Positions 52,113-61,280 of a stretch of DNA of 64,000 bases are shown piece after piece. The DNA is taken from the NCBI GenBank assembly GCA_024998595.1, contig JACOEK010000001.1:248001-312000 (forward strand). Reading direction: 5' to 3'. Below the pieces are notes generated by a model that was given only the letters and a program-made list of their open reading frames with translations, had not been told where the DNA came from and made no database searches. Made by a program: the position numbers and the translations under genes. Numbering within the stretch: the first letter of the stretch is position 1; every line of letters starts with the position of its first letter. Origin of the DNA: Nitrospira sp. (GTDB taxonomy: Bacteria > Nitrospirota > Nitrospiria > Nitrospirales > Nitrospiraceae).

Positions 52113-52162
52113 AGATTCGGGCATAGTCCTGCGCCGAATCCCAAACTGTTGCGCGAGCGTTA

Positions 52163-52849
52163 CTAACTCAGGTGCCCGTGCCGACCGTTCCCATTTCCAT
52201 TCAGGTTTCCGTTCCCATTAAGGCTCTTCGAACCCTTCCGGTTGACACATTCCACCAGGTGCCAGAATTTCATCGGGTTGACTTTCTCTTTTCTGGCCAC
52301 GTGGAGGTCGGTACCTTCCAGCACGGTGTTCAATGAGAGATCGGTACGAAAACCGATGTGCTTGCAGAGTGGGGAAATGACTTTTTCCACGGCGGCGATC
52401 AGCTTATTTCCGTTGCTGAAGTGATTCAGCATGATGATGCGGCCGCCCGGCTTGCAGACGCGGATCATTTCATTGACGACTTTTCGATAGTCCGGCACCG
52501 CGGTGACGACGTACGCCGCCATGACCGTATCGAAGCTATCATCAGGGAATTCCATCTTCCCGGCGTCCATCAACATCAGGCGGACATGGTCCAAATGATA
52601 GTGGGACTGGCGTTGTCTGGCTTTGGCCAGCATGCCTGACGAAAGATCAATGCCCGTAATGTTGCAATTTTTCGGGTAATATTCGAGGGCGATCCCCGTT
52701 CCCACGCCGACTTCGAGGATGTTTTCTTCCGGCCGGATTCTGAGATTGCGCACGCAGGCTTCGCGCGATTCATGAAAGATTTTTCCGAAGATGTGATCGT
52801 AGACGCCGGAATAATTGGTATACACTCGCTCGACTTTGGCGATATCCAT
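52163..52849 (-). CDS. SAM-dependent methyltransferase, PmtA-like, 228 aa
   Basis: It has the class I fold with ILEVGVGTGIALEYYP (motif I, about 43-58), ITGIDLSSGMLAKAR, DDSFDTVMAAYVVTAVPD and KPGGRIIMLNHF. It resembles phospholipid (PE) N-methyltransferases and UbiE-type enzymes; the substrate is not certain. The C-terminus carries an Asn/Gly repeat tail (NGNGNLNGNGNGRHG). The N-terminus YSGVYDHIFGKIFHESR is typical for the PmtA group. Confidence 0.83.
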   Translation of the reverse strand: MDIAKVERVYTNYSGVYDHIFGKIFHESREACVRNLRIRPEENILEVGVGTGIALEYYPKNCNITGIDLSSGMLAKARQRQSHYHLDHVRLMLMDAGKMEFPDDSFDTVMAAYVVTAVPDYRKVVNEMIRVCKPGGRIIMLNHFSNGNKLIAAVEKVISPLCKHIGFRTDLSLNTVLEGTDLHVARKEKVNPMKFWHLVECVNRKGSKSLNGNGNLNGNGNGRHGHLS

Positions 52850-53105
52850 CGTCCCTCCGCAAAATCACGCCGCTTTGCCACGCACACTCTGCAGTGCAGA
52901 AGTGACGGCGATAAGAAGTGTGGCGTGGAAAAATCTATGAAAGGCGGGAACGCAATTCGGATGACTCGTCCTCACCCGCCGGATAAGAACGGGCTTAATG
53001 TAGCCAATGCACTGATGGCTAGTCAACAGGTTCCTCAGGATTTTGATTCTCGTCACCGTCTGTTCGGGCTTGATTCTCCGTAAAGCCCTGTGGGAAGTTT
53101 CGGCT

Positions 53106-53726
53106 ATGATGCTTGCCGGTGCGTTCGCCATCGTGTTGTGTATCGGATTGATCGTCGGCGATTGGATGTACTTTACCCGTCTCTCGTCCGATGCCACCCG
53201 TTACGGCTACGGAATCGGGCAGGTACAGGACCGGTTTGTCGCCCTGACTGTTCCGAAACTGCTTCGCGCATTCGACACGAATGGGTTTTTGAGTTTGCCG
53301 CACGGAGTCGCGCGGGTGTTCCCTGAAGCGAATCGGATGATCATCCGGCCTACCCATCGGTTGTTCTCCATGCGTTTTCGCACGGCCTGGCCGCTCAAGG
53401 GTTGCATTGAATTGGCATCGGAACCTGAAGGCCTCCGCATGGTGTGCACGAAACGAGTGCCGTGGTCATCCTCGATCCTGACGTTTCTCTGGTTCAGTCT
53501 CGTGGGGTTTGGGACGCTCGGGTTCCTCATAACTTACGTGCTGCAGGGAGGGCTCGATTCCTTAGGGAGTGTGCTGCTGGGAGTCGGCGTGACCGGTGTG
53601 GGATTGATCGTCGTCGCCTTCGGTCTGCTGACGGTCACGGTGGCCTATCGCATTGAAAACACCCGTCTGATGCTCGTATACACGGAACTCAGAGCCGTGG
53701 CGGTGGAAAAAGAAGGCGCAGCATAG
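53106..53726 (+). CDS. Unknown membrane protein, 206 aa
   Basis: It has one N-terminal membrane helix (about 2-20) and two more near 120-145 and 150-175. The middle (YGYGIGQVQDRF.., FSMRFRTAWPLKGCIEL) is soluble and strand-rich. ATG 53106 (or 53109) is preferred over an in-frame start at 53043. The function is unknown. Confidence 0.65.
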   Translation: MMLAGAFAIVLCIGLIVGDWMYFTRLSSDATRYGYGIGQVQDRFVALTVPKLLRAFDTNGFLSLPHGVARVFPEANRMIIRPTHRLFSMRFRTAWPLKGCIELASEPEGLRMVCTKRVPWSSSILTFLWFSLVGFGTLGFLITYVLQGGLDSLGSVLLGVGVTGVGLIVVAFGLLTVTVAYRIENTRLMLVYTELRAVAVEKEGAA

Positions 53727-53788
53727 GCGTCCATGAATCATCCTCAGGGAGCGCCGGGTGATCCAGCGCGCCTTGGTGAAGGTTCACG

Positions 53789-54145
53789 CTACGATCCGGT
53801 GCGATAGAGATCAAGCAGATGATTGAATTCTGGCGGCAGGTCCAATGATGCGCCGGATCGTGCCAGGCCTGCGATGATCCCGCGATGTTTCTGGCTCAGG
53901 CCCGATTGGACAAAGGCCTGCCGAAAATGGGCCCACCGTTGAGTGGTGTCTGCGCCCAGACGTTCAAGTTCATCCGGCGGCAAGCCTTTGAGTGTGACGG
54001 TGAGCACTCCCAAGGCCTTTTCGACACTGTCATAGGGGGCGGCCAGTTTGAGGCGGCTGTAAAACACCTCGAGATGTCCACGGAACTCGTCCCGGAGCGC
54101 TTCGATCGACCCCGTTCCACGTTGAGACGCCTTCTGCTCGCCCAT
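53789..54145 (-). CDS. Conserved hypothetical helical protein, 118 aa
   Basis: ATG 54145 has AAGGAG seven bases upstream. It is a helical soluble protein (SIEALRDEFRGHLEVFYSRLKLAAPYDSVEKALGVL) with no motif recognised. It is divergent from the lipoprotein gene at 54266. Confidence 0.68.
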   Translation of the reverse strand: MGEQKASQRGTGSIEALRDEFRGHLEVFYSRLKLAAPYDSVEKALGVLTVTLKGLPPDELERLGADTTQRWAHFRQAFVQSGLSQKHRGIIAGLARSGASLDLPPEFNHLLDLYRTGS

Positions 54146-54265
54146 GCCGGTACTCCTTGCCCTGTCTAGGTGTTCCGGCAAGCTTACGGGAGGAACGAGG
54201 TGCGCCGCAACGCGTTTTCATGCGAACCGGTCATTTTTTCATCATTTTTTTCAATGGAGGGTGTA

Positions 54266-54745
54266 ATGAGGTATCGATCCCTGTTTCTTCTTGTCGGAGT
54301 GCTGGTAACTGGGGTGGCCAGTTGTTCCCACCACCATGGAAGTTATGAGCATGCAAAGGGAGACTACTACTGGAGCAAAGCATCTCAGGACGTGAGCGGC
54401 CTGCTGGAAAAACATGTCAAGAATCCGGAAACCGTCAAGCAGGTGAATGTGGTGATGGGAGAGATGATCGCCGAGATTAAATCGGCCCGGGAACAACATC
54501 GTCAGTCTCATCGTACGCTCTATGAATTGAATGCGAACTATGCGGCTTCGCCCGAGGAGTTCACGAAAATTCTCGATGAATTGAATAATAACCGGATGCG
54601 CTCATCCGCAAGAATGTTGGGGCTTCGGTTCAAAATGAAAGCCTTGTTGACGGCCGAGGAATGGACCGCGCTGTCCGAAGAGCTGAAACGGTATGGCAGT
54701 CGCTACTATGGGAAAGGTTCGGAGGGAGCTTCCGCTCACCAGTAG
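54266..54745 (+). CDS. Spy/CpxP-like small lipoprotein, 159 aa
   Basis: It has a signal peptide with lipobox VASC (C20), then His-rich CSHHHGSYEHA, then long helices (SGLLEKHVKNPETVKQVNVVMGEM; KILDELNNNRMRSSARMLGLRFKMKALLTAEEWTAL) similar in plan to Spy/CpxP periplasmic chaperones with an LTxEQW-like end. GGAGGG precedes ATG 54266. The His patch could bind metal. Confidence 0.72.
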   Translation: MRYRSLFLLVGVLVTGVASCSHHHGSYEHAKGDYYWSKASQDVSGLLEKHVKNPETVKQVNVVMGEMIAEIKSAREQHRQSHRTLYELNANYAASPEEFTKILDELNNNRMRSSARMLGLRFKMKALLTAEEWTALSEELKRYGSRYYGKGSEGASAHQ

Positions 54746-54762
54746 AAGAGAGGTTTCCTCAT

Positions 54763-55371
54763 TCAGGCCAGGCGGTGTATGCCGGGCCGGTGGTTGAGGA
54801 ACAAGAGGTGAGTCCCGGCGTCGGTCACTTCCAGTCCGCTGACTCCGGCATGGTCGATACGCGCGTGACGTAGCGCGCTCAGGTCGAAGTGGAGATAATG
54901 CGCAAGCAGCGCTCGAATGACGTCGCCATGGGACACAAACACGTAGGGTGCCTCATGCGCGGCCTGGAGAGTCCGTTCGACCGCCCCCACGGCACGTTGC
55001 TGCACTTCACGGAGCGTTTCTCCGCCTGAAGGTCGAGCCCGGTCCGGGTGCAGATACCAGTCCCGCTTGGCCGGATCTTCTACTAGGTCCTTCCAGTACC
55101 GATTGAGCCAGTCACCCACGCCGATCTCGCTCAGCCCCCGAGCATGATGCACCGGGGCTGCATGCGTATGCCCCAGGATTTCGGCGGTTTGCACGGCTCG
55201 CAAGACAGGGCTGGTCACGATGCTTGCGATCGGAGTCTGCGCCAGCATGTCGGCGCAGGCGCGGGCTTGCTGTTCGCCGGTCTGGTTCAGAGGGATCGGC
55301 TGGTTTCCCATGACTTGCCCCGATCGATTCCAGTCGGTTTCTCCATGTCGAATAAGCAGCAGTGTTGGCAT
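54763..55371 (-). CDS. Histidine phosphatase family protein, 202 aa
   Basis: It is a phosphoglycerate-mutase-like phosphatase with LLIRHGETDWN at the N-terminus, TSPVLRAVQTAEIL, ARPSGGETLREVQQR and VFVSHGDVIRALLAH. It could be a cobalamin (CobC-like) or general sugar phosphatase. ATG 55371 is chosen at the start of the domain; the longer frame would overlap the next gene. Confidence 0.9.
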   Translation of the reverse strand: MPTLLLIRHGETDWNRSGQVMGNQPIPLNQTGEQQARACADMLAQTPIASIVTSPVLRAVQTAEILGHTHAAPVHHARGLSEIGVGDWLNRYWKDLVEDPAKRDWYLHPDRARPSGGETLREVQQRAVGAVERTLQAAHEAPYVFVSHGDVIRALLAHYLHFDLSALRHARIDHAGVSGLEVTDAGTHLLFLNHRPGIHRLA

Positions 55372-55391
55372 CGGTGATCCTGGGTGCCTCG

Positions 55392-56441
55392 TTATGGCGT
55401 AGAGACGGCCTGGCCTGGCCCGGAGAGAGGAATCGATGTCCAATGCTGGCCCCCGTCAGACGATCGGTATAACCCACTGCCGTTGGTGCCAAGATAGAGC
55501 AGCTGGGGATCACTCGGGCTGAGGCTGATCGTGCGGATATTCAAGGTCGTGAGTCCCTCATTGTGCGCCTGCCAGGTTTTTCCACCATCGATGGTTTTCC
55601 GCACGCCCTCCGGGCCGCCGATGTAGAGCATATTGGCATCCGTGGGATGCAGCGCCAACGTGCTGATGAATTGACTCGATAATCCCTGCCCGATCTGCTC
55701 CCAGTACTCGCCTCGATTGACGGATCGAAACAGTCCCTTCGTGGTGGCGGCATACACAATCTCGGAGTTTCGCGGATCGACAGCCAGCACATTGACGCCC
55801 AGCGCCATGGCGGCATTTAAGACCTCGTCGGGAATGAGCCCGTTATTCTTTTTCTGCCAGCTCGTGCCGCCGTCGTCACTGCGATAGGTGCCGCCGGTCG
55901 TTCCGGCATACAACACGCGGGGGTGCTGAGGATCCATGGTGATGCAGGTCACGATATGCACTTCTTTCATTCCTGCCATCCGTTCTTCCCATTCCCTCCC
56001 ACCGTTTTTGGAAATGAAGGCGCCGACCGTCGTGGCGAGGTAGATCAGTTCGGTATGCTCTGGATGGAAGATGATTTCATTGATGAACGACACATGCTCT
56101 TTGAGCCCGACGTTGTGGGGAAGCCAATGTTGGCCTCCGTCGGGACTCTTGTAAATGGCATCGCCCATGGTGCCGGCGTACACTGTGGCAGGAAGTTTCG
56201 GGTCTATGGCCAGGGTCGTGACGCGGCGAGCGGTGAAGGCGGGAAACTGCTCCCAGGTTGCGCCGCCGTCCCGGGTTTTATGGACGGCATCGTTCGTGGC
56301 CACATAGACAATGTTGGGGTTGGACGGATGGAGCGCGATCGAGACCACGGCCGATTCACGGCTGCCGCAAGCCAGGAGGACTAAGGCCATGAGGCAAACC
56401 GATAGCCGAAGCAGGGTCGCGATTCGAATTCGTAAGGGCAT
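55392..56441 (-). CDS. BNR/sortilin-type beta-propeller lipoprotein, 349 aa
   Basis: It has a signal peptide with lipobox VLLAC. The mature protein is made of seven or so repeats with the S-x-D-G-G-x-x-W Asp-box (KTRDGGATW, KSPDGGQHW, SKNGGREW, RSDDGGTSW, RKTIDGGKTW, RSSDGGQHW) and xxVYAGT strands, as in YCF48/BNR-like propellers. The role is likely envelope binding or assembly. The start may be GTG 56465. Confidence 0.85.
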   Translation of the reverse strand: MPLRIRIATLLRLSVCLMALVLLACGSRESAVVSIALHPSNPNIVYVATNDAVHKTRDGGATWEQFPAFTARRVTTLAIDPKLPATVYAGTMGDAIYKSPDGGQHWLPHNVGLKEHVSFINEIIFHPEHTELIYLATTVGAFISKNGGREWEERMAGMKEVHIVTCITMDPQHPRVLYAGTTGGTYRSDDGGTSWQKKNNGLIPDEVLNAAMALGVNVLAVDPRNSEIVYAATTKGLFRSVNRGEYWEQIGQGLSSQFISTLALHPTDANMLYIGGPEGVRKTIDGGKTWQAHNEGLTTLNIRTISLSPSDPQLLYLGTNGSGLYRSSDGGQHWTSIPLSGPGQAVSTP

Positions 56442-56522
56442 CACAATGGTCGCAGACCTAATCACAGCGTCGCGACTGAGTCAAGGTGAGACATTGTAGA
56501 GATCGTGTGGATGAGTGGAGAT

Positions 56523-57659
56523 TCAGAGTTTCGGGGTGAACCGTTCAGCATATCCGGTCATCTCGACATACCCTCGTCCCTTTACGGGCATGCCTCGCGC
56601 CTGGCCGGAGGCGGACACCGCTCCCTCCCAATAGGTGACACGAGTACTACGGGCCGTATCCAATTCCTGGTCCGCGAGGAGCGATTCGACAGTCAAATCT
56701 ATTCCTATCGCAGGGGCCCTGAGTCGCCACTGCTGCGGATACCGTCCCTTGGATCGTGGACTCGTCCAGTAGGCCAATGGTTCGATGGTGAGGTCATGAG
56801 CGTCGAGCGGCTGGGCGTGTCCGTCGGCCAGGACCAGGGTGCCGCTCGAGACCGGGTCGCTCGATCCGTCGGCGCGTCGCAAAGAGTACCACATCAGTTC
56901 CGTGGAGTCGCTCAACTGGAGGCTGAACCAATCCCATCCCACCACATCCTGTCCAAGGTCGGCTGAGCCGAATTCATGATCCATCCAACTGAGTCCGGTG
57001 ACGGCAAACGTCTCGGTGCCAACGCGAATCTGTCCTCCGGTCGCGAGACGAGTGAGTGAATAATAGTGCGAGGATTGCCCTGGAGCGGTGCCTTTACGGC
57101 TGATCCCATTCTGGCCATGCAAGACAGGCGGTTTCTCCTGAAGGGCATCGAGATTGATCGCAAACGCGTCGGTGGCGGCCTGAAGCTGATGGTGAGTCGT
57201 TCGATCATCCATCACCAGAGACCAGCGGTCCACCCACACACGTAATCGGCCCGTCTCTGCGCCGGCCTTCCCGAGTCCCTCGCGACTGACTTTGTCGGCG
57301 AAATAAAACCGGCCGGCATCCAGGTCGGTCAGAGCGAAATGGGCGAGATAGAGTTGCTGAATAGACCACGTGGACGGGAGTGTGTGAACCTGATCAGGAG
57401 GCATGCCCCGGCGAAAAAAGGTGAGTTCAAACCCGAACCGCCGGCCGTCGGCGGCGGTGAGCTGACCGGTGTAATACCACCATTCAGTCCGAAACCGTTC
57501 GTGTGCCCCATGGTCTGCGGGAAACCGGTACTGATACCCCGGCAGGGCCATGTCGAAGGCGTGAGAGGCCTCGTCCGTTGCAATGGCCTGCGCGGTGAAG
57601 GCGCGTAGACCTGCCAAGACCAGAAGGGAAATCAAGCCTGCGAGGCGTACTATCGTCAT
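56523..57659 (-). CDS. CrtC/AttH-like lipocalin-domain protein, 378 aa
   Basis: A signal peptide (about 1-27, TAQAIA) is followed by the family start with ERFRTEWWYYTGQLTAADGRRFGFELTFFR. It also has GLSWMDHEFGSADLGQDVVGWDWFSLQL and GRGYVEMTGYAERF, the conserved end. The family contains carotenoid hydratases and secreted lipocalin-like (AttH) proteins of unknown role. No carotenoid genes lie nearby, so the enzyme role is doubtful. Confidence 0.87.
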   Translation of the reverse strand: MTIVRLAGLISLLVLAGLRAFTAQAIATDEASHAFDMALPGYQYRFPADHGAHERFRTEWWYYTGQLTAADGRRFGFELTFFRRGMPPDQVHTLPSTWSIQQLYLAHFALTDLDAGRFYFADKVSREGLGKAGAETGRLRVWVDRWSLVMDDRTTHHQLQAATDAFAINLDALQEKPPVLHGQNGISRKGTAPGQSSHYYSLTRLATGGQIRVGTETFAVTGLSWMDHEFGSADLGQDVVGWDWFSLQLSDSTELMWYSLRRADGSSDPVSSGTLVLADGHAQPLDAHDLTIEPLAYWTSPRSKGRYPQQWRLRAPAIGIDLTVESLLADQELDTARSTRVTYWEGAVSASGQARGMPVKGRGYVEMTGYAERFTPKL

Positions 57660-57837
57660 CGTGAAATCAGCACCCGGTACCTCCGGCCATTCCGCATGGC
57701 CTCGTCTGGTCCCACTGTCTTTTTTGATAGGCAGGCAATAAAACGTCAGTATTCATGCATGTTTTGTGATGATTCTTCACATGCTGCGGCCCCGTTGCAG
57801 CGTTGACAATTTTGCAAAGCATCAGCTATCGTGAGCC

Positions 57838-58527
57838 ATGTTTCCTGAGCCTGAACGTGAGCCGTCGAGCCGGGAGTTGTCGGGAAAGGTCCAGCCATTT
57901 CCTGTTCCGGAACGCATTCCCTTATTTCCTCTTCCGAACGTCGTCTTCTTTCCCAAGACCTATCTCCCGCTCCATGTGTTCGAGCCGCGTTACCGCCAGA
58001 TGGTAGCGGATGCGGCGGCGGCAGGGCAATGCATCGGCATGGCATTGTTGAAGGAGGGCTGGGAGGAGCAGTACGAGGGTAATCCTCCGATCTTTTCCGT
58101 CGGCTGTGTCGGGCGACTGGCAAGCGTGCAAGTGCTCCCCGATGGTCGCTCCAATATCCTGCTCCAAGGCCTTGAACGCTACGAAATCCATGAAGAATTT
58201 TTTGAGAAAAGCTATCGCGAGGCCCGCATTACGTTGAAGCCCCGCGACGGGTCCTTGTCTCTGGACCAGGCCTTGCGTCGGTACCTGATGGGCGTGCTCG
58301 ATGAATATCTGAAAGCCGATGAGGAGGCCTCACCGCTGCACAGTTTGATCCGGCCCGATGTGAGCGACGAGGTGTTTGTGAATTCCCTCTCGACCTATCT
58401 CGATTGTACACCGCTGGAAAAACAATTCCTGCTGGAAGCGGAGCATGTGCCGCAGCAGGCTCGCCGCCTCAGCGACTTGATTCAGTTCAAGCTGGCGGAG
58501 CGGCGTGGCACCGGAGGATGGGGCTGA
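57838..58527 (+). CDS. Lon N-terminal-like (LON substrate-binding) protein, 229 aa
   Basis: It has IPLFPLPNVVFFPKTYLPLHVFEPRYRQMV and GRSNILLQGLERYEI, the Lon substrate-binding (PUA-like) domain, without protease or ATPase. It is a stand-alone family with unclear function. Its TGA overlaps the ATG of the ABC ATPase by one base. Confidence 0.9.
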   Translation: MFPEPEREPSSRELSGKVQPFPVPERIPLFPLPNVVFFPKTYLPLHVFEPRYRQMVADAAAAGQCIGMALLKEGWEEQYEGNPPIFSVGCVGRLASVQVLPDGRSNILLQGLERYEIHEEFFEKSYREARITLKPRDGSLSLDQALRRYLMGVLDEYLKADEEASPLHSLIRPDVSDEVFVNSLSTYLDCTPLEKQFLLEAEHVPQQARRLSDLIQFKLAERRGTGGWG

Positions 58528-59498
58528 TGTCGCGGCCGGTCGCTATTGACGTGTCCCACCTCGGGAAGACGTACGACAAGGTACGGGCCGTCGATGATCT
58601 CTCGTTTCAGGTCTACACCGGAGAAATTTTCGGTCTGCTCGGACCGAACGGCGCAGGCAAGAGCACCACGCTTCGCATTCTCATCACTCTCCTCAACCCC
58701 ACCTCCGGATCAGCCCGGATTTTCGGCCTGGATTCGGTGAAGGATGCGGACCGTGTCCGGCAAACCATCGGCTATGTACCGCAGGAGCGGGCCATCGATC
58801 GGTTCCTGACGGGCCGGGAACATTTGGAACTGCTTGCCGACCTCTACCATCTCTCGACGGAGGACGCGACCCGGCGCATTCCCCAACTGTTACAATTGGT
58901 TGAACTCGAGCAACAGGCGGATCGTCCCGCGAAGACCTATTCCGGCGGCATGAAGCGTAAGCTTGACATTGCCTGCGGATTACTGCCCGATCCAAAAGTC
59001 CTCTTTCTGGACGAGCCGACGCTCGGGCTGGACGTGCAAAGCCGGTTGCGCATCTGGGACCATGTGCGGGCGATGCGGGAGCGCGGCATCACCGTGGTGA
59101 TGACGACCAACTATCTGGATGAGGCCGATCAACTGTGTGACCGGATCGCCATCATCGACGGAGGACGGATCAAAGCGCTGGGCGCTCCCAACGAGTTGAA
59201 AGTCGGGTTGGGCGGAGATCTCGTGTCGCTGACGGTGCGCGAAGAGGATCGCGTCGAGAAGCTGGCAGCTGCGGTGAGGGATCTTCCGGCCATTCGTGCC
59301 GTTACCACCAAGCCGAACGGACTGGACATTCGTGTGGACTCTCCCGAAAAAGCCTTGCCGGCTATCCTCGAAGCGGCGAATCGCCTGACGTGCCAGCTGG
59401 AGTTTATCGATTATCATCGGCCACGGTTGGACGACGTGTTTATTGCCCATACCGGGCGATCCATTAAGGACGACCAGCCGAAGGCCGAGGACTCATAA
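58527..59498 (+). CDS. ABC transporter ATPase (DrrA-like), 323 aa
   Basis: It has GLLGPNGAGKSTTLRIL (Walker A), YSGGMKRKLDIACGLLPDPKVLFLDEPTLGLD (signature, Walker B) and a C-terminal extension (about 240-310) typical of DrrA-type drug exporters. ATG 58527 has GGAGG upstream. It works with the permease 30 bases downstream. Confidence 0.93.
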   Translation: MSRPVAIDVSHLGKTYDKVRAVDDLSFQVYTGEIFGLLGPNGAGKSTTLRILITLLNPTSGSARIFGLDSVKDADRVRQTIGYVPQERAIDRFLTGREHLELLADLYHLSTEDATRRIPQLLQLVELEQQADRPAKTYSGGMKRKLDIACGLLPDPKVLFLDEPTLGLDVQSRLRIWDHVRAMRERGITVVMTTNYLDEADQLCDRIAIIDGGRIKALGAPNELKVGLGGDLVSLTVREEDRVEKLAAAVRDLPAIRAVTTKPNGLDIRVDSPEKALPAILEAANRLTCQLEFIDYHRPRLDDVFIAHTGRSIKDDQPKAEDS

Positions 59499-59527
59499 CT
59501 GTCGTCGAGGAGCAGGCGGATCGGTTT

Positions 59528-60307
59528 ATGAAAGAATATTCCCAGGAAATTCGCGCATTGACGATGCGCTGGGTGCGACGGCTGAGCCGGGAAAAGTTCA
59601 GCATGCTATTTACGCTCGTGCAGCCGATGTTATTTTGGCTGATCTTCTTCGGCAACCTGTTTCAACGCGCGGCGGACATACAGGTGACCCAATCGTCGAG
59701 TTACATCAGTTTTTTGACCGCCGGGGTCGTGGTCATGACGGTGCTTAATAACGGATTGGCCGGCGGCGTCGATCTCCTCTTCGACAAGGAGAACGGTTTT
59801 CTGGAGCGGCTGATGTCCACGCCGATTCATCGAACCTCGGTCATCCTCAGCCGGTTCATCTTCGTGACCACCATCACCTCGCTGCAGGTCTTGGTCATCC
59901 TGGGTGTGGCCTGGCTCTTCGGCGTGCAGCCGGTCACAGGCCTGGCGGGGGTGGCGACAATTTTGCTCATCGGCATGATGTTCGGGGTAGGGCTCACGGC
60001 CATCTCGATGGCCATGGCCTTTTCCGTCAAAAGCCACGGCGATTTCTTTTCCGTGCTCGGTTTCCTTTCTCTGCCCATGATTTTCCTGAGCTCGGCATTA
60101 GTCCCTCTGGCGGCCATGCCTGGCTGGATGGGATTTCTGGCCCAGTTCAATCCCATGACCTGGGCCATTGATGCCGTCCGTCCGCTGATTCTCCAGGGAT
60201 GGGCGGAGGCGTTGCCTCATGTCGGCATGGTGATCGGCGTGATGGTGTTGTTCGATGCAATCTGTCTGTACGGTGGTGCGCGGGCCTTCCGGCGGGCGAT
60301 CGGGTGA
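59528..60307 (+). CDS. ABC-2 type exporter permease (DrrB-like), 259 aa
   Basis: It has six membrane segments with an N-terminal cytoplasmic stretch, ENGFLERLMSTPIHRTSVILSR (family loop), and LPMIFLSSALVPLAAMPGWMGFLAQFNPMTWAIDAVRPL, the ABC-2 signature end. It pairs with the ATPase just upstream as an exporter for a drug or lipid. The substrate is unknown. Confidence 0.92.
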   Translation: MKEYSQEIRALTMRWVRRLSREKFSMLFTLVQPMLFWLIFFGNLFQRAADIQVTQSSSYISFLTAGVVVMTVLNNGLAGGVDLLFDKENGFLERLMSTPIHRTSVILSRFIFVTTITSLQVLVILGVAWLFGVQPVTGLAGVATILLIGMMFGVGLTAISMAMAFSVKSHGDFFSVLGFLSLPMIFLSSALVPLAAMPGWMGFLAQFNPMTWAIDAVRPLILQGWAEALPHVGMVIGVMVLFDAICLYGGARAFRRAIG

Positions 60308-60333
60308 GCACGGTTACGCACCGAGGATCCTCC

Positions 60334-61194
60334 ATGTTCGTGAACGAAAGCCAAATTCGCGCCCTCATCCGGCTCCTCGGTGACGAGGATGAGCGGATCG
60401 TGAAAACGATCAGCGGAAAACTGATCGATTTCGGCGACTGCGCCGTCCCCCTGCTCCAGGAAGCCGAAATAGAGCAGCCGGAGATGGCTGATCGCATCGT
60501 GACCGTCTTAGAGGAAATCCGCGGGACGAGGCTGGAGGAAGAGCTGCGTGATCTGATCGCGTTTCCTGAGGATCAGGTGGATCTGGAAACCGGCGCGTTC
60601 ATTCTCGCGCGGTATGCCTATCCCACGCTGGATGTGCAGGCCTACCAGCGGCAATTGGACCGTATGGCGCAGGACGTCAGAGAGCAGATCGGGTCCCGTG
60701 TGTCCGGAGAGGAGACAGTCAAAGCGCTGAATCGCTACCTGTTCACGGAAGCCGGATTCAAAGGCAACACCAAGAACTACTATGAAGTCGAAAACAGTTA
60801 TCTGAATTGCGTGATCGACCGCCGGACGGGAATTCCCATCAGTCTCTCGACGGTCTATCTGCTGATCGGCCGACGATTGCAGTTGCCGGTGCATGGGATC
60901 GGCATGCCGGGTCACTTCCTCGTGAAGTTCGATTCAGAGAAATACAAAATCTTCATCGATTGTTTTAACGGCGGCGCCCTGCTGACAGAAAAGAATTGCG
61001 CGCGGTTCCTGACTGAAGCCGGTTACGGATTTGAAGACCGCTTCCTGCAGAAAAGCCCGACCAGGGCGATCCTCGCCCGCATGATCAAGAATCTGCTCGC
61101 CATCTACAATAAGCTCGACGAGCCGCTGAAAAAGACCCGCCTGCCGCGATTTATTGAGATCTTGGGCTGTGAACAACGCGAGGAAGGACTGTAG
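60334..61194 (+). CDS. SirB1/transglutaminase-like protein, 286 aa
   Basis: ATG 60334 fits the family start. The first 90 residues are helical repeats (LIRLLGDEDERIVKTIS). Residues 95-230 form the transglutaminase-like SirB1 domain with NYYEVENSYLNCVIDRRTGIPISLSTVYLLIGRRL and VHGIGMPGHFLVKF. The role is unknown. It follows the exporter permease by 26 bases and probably shares its transcript. Confidence 0.88.
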   Translation: MFVNESQIRALIRLLGDEDERIVKTISGKLIDFGDCAVPLLQEAEIEQPEMADRIVTVLEEIRGTRLEEELRDLIAFPEDQVDLETGAFILARYAYPTLDVQAYQRQLDRMAQDVREQIGSRVSGEETVKALNRYLFTEAGFKGNTKNYYEVENSYLNCVIDRRTGIPISLSTVYLLIGRRLQLPVHGIGMPGHFLVKFDSEKYKIFIDCFNGGALLTEKNCARFLTEAGYGFEDRFLQKSPTRAILARMIKNLLAIYNKLDEPLKKTRLPRFIEILGCEQREEGL

Positions 61195-61280
61195 CGCAGA
61201 CTGCTTGCCCGTAGCGTCCCTGCAGACTTCCTACGTCGGCCGATTTCATCGTCTAATTTTTGGGCCTCCCTGGAATCACG

